Shown: one piece after another, positions 60,621 through 64,000 of the stretch
Position numbering within the stretch: the first letter of the stretch is position 1
Layout of the letters: every line of letters starts with the position of its first letter
Source: Sphaerochaeta sp. Phil3
Lineage (GTDB): Bacteria > Spirochaetota > Spirochaetia > Sphaerochaetales > Sphaerochaetaceae
DNA length: 64,000 nucleotides
Assembly: GCA_001940825.1 (NCBI GenBank)
Contig: MSGT01000071.1
Span: 36,101-100,100, forward strand
Direction of reading: 5' to 3'
Made by a program: the position numbers and the translations under genes
Notes under the pieces: model-generated
Databases searched by the model: none
What the model saw: only the letters and a program-made list of their open reading frames with translations
Told to the model about the DNA's origin: nothing

Positions 60621-61007
60621 TTAAGCAGATGGAGTAGCAGTTGCTTTATAACCACCGCTTACCAAAAATACTTGATTTGTATACTTATTATAATGGAGTA
60701 AATATATACCAGTACCTGCAAGATTTTCAACTCTAACTGGTTCATTGTTATAAGTTACTAAAGGTCTAGTATCACCATTAGTGCCAATTAGTATTGGTAA
60801 TGTAGCACTAGTACCTGTAGGTATTGCAGTTCTTAAGTCTATATAAAATCCACCAACATAATCTCTATTTCTAAATGCATGATTAGGAAGTTCTAATGTT
60901 ACAGCTTCAGTTCCAACTGTAACATTAGTTACTGGTAAAGTATTGTAATTTGTTCTTCCTAATGAAGGAAATAGAAAGGGTAATCCTGTAAAAAAGTTAG
61001 GCCACAT
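60621..61007 (-). CDS. small virion protein, beta-rich (128 aa)
   Basis: 128 aa with no TAG. It starts MWPNFFTGLPFLFPSLGRTN. Immunoglobulin-like beta pattern (VTVGTEAVTLELPNHAF, GGFYIDLRTAIPTG, GIYLLHYN). Likely a decoration or head-fibre protein. It is flanked by hairpin terminators, so it may be strongly expressed alone. Confidence 0.78.
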   Translation of the reverse strand: MWPNFFTGLPFLFPSLGRTNYNTLPVTNVTVGTEAVTLELPNHAFRNRDYVGGFYIDLRTAIPTGTSATLPILIGTNGDTRPLVTYNNEPVRVENLAGTGIYLLHYNKYTNQVFLVSGGYKATATPSA

Positions 61008-61030
61008 ACTTACCTCCTTTCTTACTGGAA

Positions 61031-62008
61031 TTAACCCCAGTAATTATTGCATCCACAACCGTATCCGCTACGACCATATGCTACATCACCAGCGTATGCA
61101 CCATAGGCAGCAGCACGATAAATATCTGTGTTAATGGCTGTTAACTGAGGATAAGGTACGCTTACTGTATTAGGTAATTTGCATTTGATACCATCAACAT
61201 CTGATTGCAAATCATTCAGTCTAGTTACAATAGGAGCAGTAGCCTGATTAATCATAGAACCTACAGCAGCTGTTTGATGTTCGTTACTCAACTGAGAAAT
61301 CAAAGTAGAGTTCTTTTCACGTAAAGCGTCAATCTTATCTAACAGAGCTTGGTTCTGTATAGCATCAAGCTTAGCGATTATAGACTGAGTATTAGCTGTA
61401 TTGCTATCACGGAGAGACAGGGTATTGCTGTTCATAGTGTTAACCAAGTTATTAGTTTGGTTACATACAGACAACTGATTTTCATAACCCATCTTAGTGA
61501 TATTGTTGTTTACAGCGTCAATAGAACGCTGAGTTGTGCAGCAGCAGTTAGCTAACTGAGAAGCAAGATTTGCATTACCAGAAGTAATAGCATTAATTAC
61601 TTCACAACTTGACAGCTTAGTATCACAAGAGATCTGACTTACACCAGCATTGATTTGATTCAAAGCGGACTGAACTGCATTGATATCACAGTTCAAAGTA
61701 GTTGACAGATTGCTTATTGCATCTTTATTACCATTGATAGCCTACATGAGCAAATTAGTATTAGCATCAGTATTTAGTTCAGAAGCTAATGCACCAGCGT
61801 TACGGCCACCGAAACCGTTACCACCCCAGCAGAACCAGATCAGAATGATCCAGATCCACCACCAACCGCCGTTTCCACCGAAACCGCCGTTGTTGTTCAT
61901 CATAGCCATCAAAGCTGCAGGATCCATACCTTTATTAGCATTTTGCATTAAAGCAGCGAGACCAGCGTCGATACCGCGATCTTGCACGATAATTCTATCT
62001 TCTAACAT
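61031..62008 (-). CDS. Gly/Trp-rich plus coiled-coil structural protein (325 aa)
   Basis: 325 aa with one TAG at 61742. Residues about 35-75 are a Gly-Asn stretch around a very hydrophobic core (GGWWWIWIILIWFCWGGNGF). The rest is a long helical part (about 95-285) with a CCCTT cysteine cluster and a Gly/Tyr/Cys end (YGCGCNNYWG). I have seen this layout in gut phages, but it has no function I can name. The Trp-rich helix could insert in a membrane. Confidence 0.8.
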
Positions 62009-62037
62009 AATTGATTTAGTTTATAAATTGATTTTAA

Positions 62038-62664
62038 TTAATATCTGATATAACGAGTGGATCTACCACGGCTATATTCATTATAAGGATTATATTCTCT
62101 TTCACTTTCGCGATCGAATAGTTTATTGTACTCTTCAAAGTCTTCTTCTTTCATAGAAGGAAATACTCTACTATAAGTATACATACCTCTTCTACCTCTA
62201 CCACCTCTAGAACCGCGTCTAAACATTCCGTAAGGTTCTTCCTCACCTTCGTGTTTCTCCAGTTCTTCTTCGTAGCATTCCATTTCAGCTTCTCTGATTT
62301 TATCACACATTACGTAAATGTAGTAGTACCACATTTTACCTTCGTCTATATCTTTGTCATTAAGCCAAGCCTTTGCGAATTCAACGTAATGTTTAGTATT
62401 ATTAGAACCAGTAATGTTCATAATAACTCTATAGTAATCAGAATATACCATGTTTAATGCTACATACCAATCGTAACGATTGTATTTACCGGTTAAGGAA
62501 ATACCATACTGACTGGCCAATGTAGTAGTCTCTTCTATAGACCAATGTGGTCCACGAGTACCATCCTCATTTTCCATTTTCATTACAGCTTTACGAGCGT
62601 GTTCCTCGTTGAAGTGCGGACCGTGTTCCATCTCGTAAGCCTTAACACGAAATATTCTATGCAT
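62038..62664 (-). CDS. conserved phage protein of unknown function (208 aa)
   Basis: 208 aa, no TAG. His/Glu-rich N-terminus (MEHGPHFNEEHARKAVMKME), then WYVALNMVYSDYYRV and an Arg/Gly-rich, disordered C-terminus (FRRGSRGGRGRRGMYTYSR). Similar proteins are widespread beside structural genes of gut phages. No catalytic motif. Confidence 0.8.
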   Translation of the reverse strand: MHRIFRVKAYEMEHGPHFNEEHARKAVMKMENEDGTRGPHWSIEETTTLASQYGISLTGKYNRYDWYVALNMVYSDYYRVIMNITGSNNTKHYVEFAKAWLNDKDIDEGKMWYYYIYVMCDKIREAEMECYEEELEKHEGEEEPYGMFRRGSRGGRGRRGMYTYSRVFPSMKEEDFEEYNKLFDRESEREYNPYNEYSRGRSTRYIRY

Positions 62665-62698
62665 ATTATTATTGATTAATAATTATTGAATATATTAT

Positions 62699-63334
62699 TT
62701 ACTTAGGTAACTCAATGATACGAGTATCTGTTACCTTTATTAAAGGGTTTGAATTTACAATCTGATAATTTTTGACATGTATCTTTTTCCAATCAAAGTG
62801 CCAGAACCTAACCCAGCCATTCTTATATCTGTTTCTATATTCTTTCTTATCTTCTACAAATATAATTTGTTGATTTTTTATATCAATCTTGGCTGTTAGG
62901 ATTGAGTCCTTTCTACTAACTATGATAGTTGTTAAATCATTGAGCTTTAGCTCTTCATTAAAGTCTATTAACTTTTCTTTGATTACTGTTTTCACAGAAT
63001 CATTAATCTCGGTATTGATTATACTTGCGTCAGTTAGGTTCTTGTCTTTGATTTTTAATTCTTTCTTAACCTTATTAACTTGCTATATTAAGCTATCTTT
63101 ACTGTGGTTAAGTTCATCTATAGTAAGCTAAAGTACTCTGCTATTATCCTGAGCATTAGAAGCTATTTCTTCATACGCCCTTATGTTGTTAGTTATTCTG
63201 TCTATTTCTCTGTTCTTATTCTGTAGCTAATTATGTTGATAAAAAATAGTCGCAATAAGTAAACTAACTAAACCTACTGCGACTACTTTGAAATTCTTTC
63301 TTAACCAATTAACTACGCTTATGACTGGTATCAT
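62699..63334 (-). CDS. Rz-like spanin (i-spanin type) or lysis accessory (211 aa)
   Basis: 211 aa with TAGs at 63083, 63128 and 63227. An N-terminal transmembrane helix (residues about 12-32, FKVVAVGLVSLLIATIFYQ) precedes a long coiled coil (NKNREIDRITNNIRAYEEIA..., to about 110) and a C-terminal beta part. This is the layout of inner-membrane spanin subunits. It starts inside the end of the holin gene (26-nt overlap). No outer-membrane partner was found. Confidence 0.75.
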
Positions 63335-63824
63335 CTGAAAGTTCATCATCTAATTTGACATCTAATATCTGTTCCCCTTTTTTCTTTACTAATTTCTTAA
63401 GTAAAGTCCACACTTTCCATCTGGGATGAAGCTTACCTAAGTGTTCAAGTAAAGTAAAGAATTCTACGAGTGCTATAGCTCCAGCAACAAATTCTACAGC
63501 ATGTAAATTAATTGAAGTTACTATAAACTTCTCTATAGTGAATGCACCACAGATTGCTACGATAGCGTCTCGTATTTTATAAAATATCTTAGAAAATAAT
63601 CTCTTAGATTTACTAACAATATCGGTTGTCTCCTTCTTCTTATTTACCTTACATTCATATATTGTATCTAAAATTATAATAGCAGCTAAGGCTAAGATAG
63701 GGACATAAACCGGAGAGTATAGAGATATTAATCCACCAATCGCACTGATAGTAAACTTCTCTACACTGCTAAACATATTTTTAAATATCGGCATTGTCTG
63801 TTCTCCTAACTGATAATAATTCAT
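63309..63824 (-). CDS. holin (171 aa)
   Basis: 171 aa, no TAG. Hydrophobic helices at about 26-55 (TISAIGGLISLYSPVYVPIL) and about 85-130 (FVAGAIALVEFFTLLEHLGK). A charged C-terminus (KLVKKKGEQILDV...DTSHKRS). This fits the phage holin family 4-type layout. It would permeabilise the inner membrane at lysis. It overlaps the spanin-like gene. Confidence 0.8.
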   Translation of the reverse strand: MNYYQLGEQTMPIFKNMFSSVEKFTISAIGGLISLYSPVYVPILALAAIIILDTIYECKVNKKKETTDIVSKSKRLFSKIFYKIRDAIVAICGAFTIEKFIVTSINLHAVEFVAGAIALVEFFTLLEHLGKLHPRWKVWTLLKKLVKKKGEQILDVKLDDELSDDTSHKRS

Positions 63825-63848
63825 AGATAGTAGTTTGATAAGGTAACC

Positions 63849-63896
63849 AAAAAAGTCCTTGCTGATTTGAAAAAGGGGATAAAATCAGCAAGGACT
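63849..63896 (-). terminator. strong Rho-independent terminator before the holin gene
   Basis: On the minus strand AGTCCTTGCTGATTT pairs with AAATCAGCAAGGACT (15 bp), followed by TTTTTTGG. It would end transcripts coming from genes beyond the right edge, so the holin gene probably has its own promoter in 63825-63848 or relies on read-through. Confidence 0.8.
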
Positions 63897-64000
63897 CTGA
63901 AAATTGTTCGAGATTATAATTATATAACGTGTAAGGTATTATTATGTTCCTATTGCTGAATAGTTACTAGCAGCATCTAATAGCGCTTCTTACTTACTAT
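63897..64000 (-). other. right-edge stretch, end of an unseen gene or intergenic
   Basis: A minus-strand frame with TAG read as Gln stays open from the edge to TAA 63920-63922. Another frame gives a plausible C-terminus (EALLDAASNYSAIGT) but has TAA only 48 nt upstream of its stop. There is too little sequence to choose. Confidence 0.25.

Larger units (their letters stand above)
30081..63334 (-). other. region in which TAG is a sense codon (probable code 15)
   Basis: On the minus strand about 125 TAG codons lie in frame within otherwise open, homologous-looking coding sequence, while real ends are TAA or TGA. Reading through gives neat ATGA or 1-13 nt junctions between genes throughout (for example 35492/35494, 57851-57854, 58771-58774, 59229-59232). 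Glutamine is the likely meaning because crAss-like phages with this pattern use TAG for Gln; the sequence alone does not prove the residue. The first-transcribed genes (holin, the 62038 and 60621 proteins) have none. Confidence 0.92.

Noticed and set aside
30081..63334. Widespread pseudogenisation or frameshifts in the late region
   Set aside because: Every interruption is TAG, never TAA or TGA, the reading frame never shifts within a gene, and gene junctions are exact after read-through.
1..64000. CRISPR array or insertion sequence
   Set aside because: No regularly spaced direct repeats and no transposase or paired terminal repeats were seen; the only mobile elements are the intron with HNH and the GIY-YIG gene.

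Overview
The window looks like about two thirds of a crAss-like phage genome (Caudoviricetes infecting Bacteroidales). This rests on gene content rather than any database search. The crAss-type replication set is present: family B DNA polymerase, DnaB-like helicase, Sak4-like ATPase, SSB ending DDLPF, TOPRIM primase, DUF1064-type nuclease, metallophosphoesterase and PD-(D/E)XK exonuclease. There is also a giant virion protein with the DFDID RNA-polymerase motif. Two perfect TAnnTTTG boxes match the Bacteroidetes -7 promoter element, and most start codons have A-rich leaders without Shine-Dalgarno sequences.

Layout. Positions 1-1155 hold small minus-strand genes. Positions 1472-29933 are a plus-strand early/middle region read with the standard code. 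It has many small unknown proteins, an ECF-type sigma factor (11049-11609) and the replication/recombination block (20166-29933). A symmetrical terminator at 29987-30020 separates this from a convergent minus-strand late region (30081-63824) of virion and lysis genes. In the late region TAG is a sense codon, probably Gln (code 15). I counted about 125 in-frame TAGs there. Reading through them merges dozens of short frames into 15 genes, among them proteins of 4,491, 1,803, 1,376 and 744 aa. Early genes still stop at TAG (2095, 3997, 6862, 7188, 10616, 29931), so decoding appears to switch during infection. No CUA-anticodon tRNA could be read in the window.

RNA content is unusual. Between 8481 and about 9520 there is a circularly permuted tmRNA gene. 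The 3' acceptor half (8481-8520 plus 9275-9287) lies upstream of the 5'/coding half (from 9381). A group I intron (8521-9274) interrupts it exactly at the end of the T loop, and an HNH endonuclease is encoded antisense inside the intron. The predicted tag is GNTSYVMDYTRLAA. The 7-bp acceptor stem GGGGCAT/ATGCTCC, the T arm, the intron P1 helix and the tmRNA P2 helix can all be drawn. The window also has two canonical tRNAs (Leu-UAA, Arg-UCU), three tRNA-like genes with good acceptor, D and T arms but abnormal anticodon arms, a closed 130-nt structured RNA at 25727-25857, and two ORF-free tracts (2306-3480 and 14464-16610). A repeated RNA motif occurs at 2803, 3060 and 5465.

How it fits together. 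Early small proteins and the sigma factor probably redirect the host. The replication module copies the genome. A phage tmRNA and tRNAs adjust translation as TAG is reassigned. The late operon then makes tail and ejected virion proteins, including an RNA polymerase and two polyprotein-like giants with HExxH and ADP-ribosyltransferase-like segments, followed by holin and spanin-like lysis proteins.
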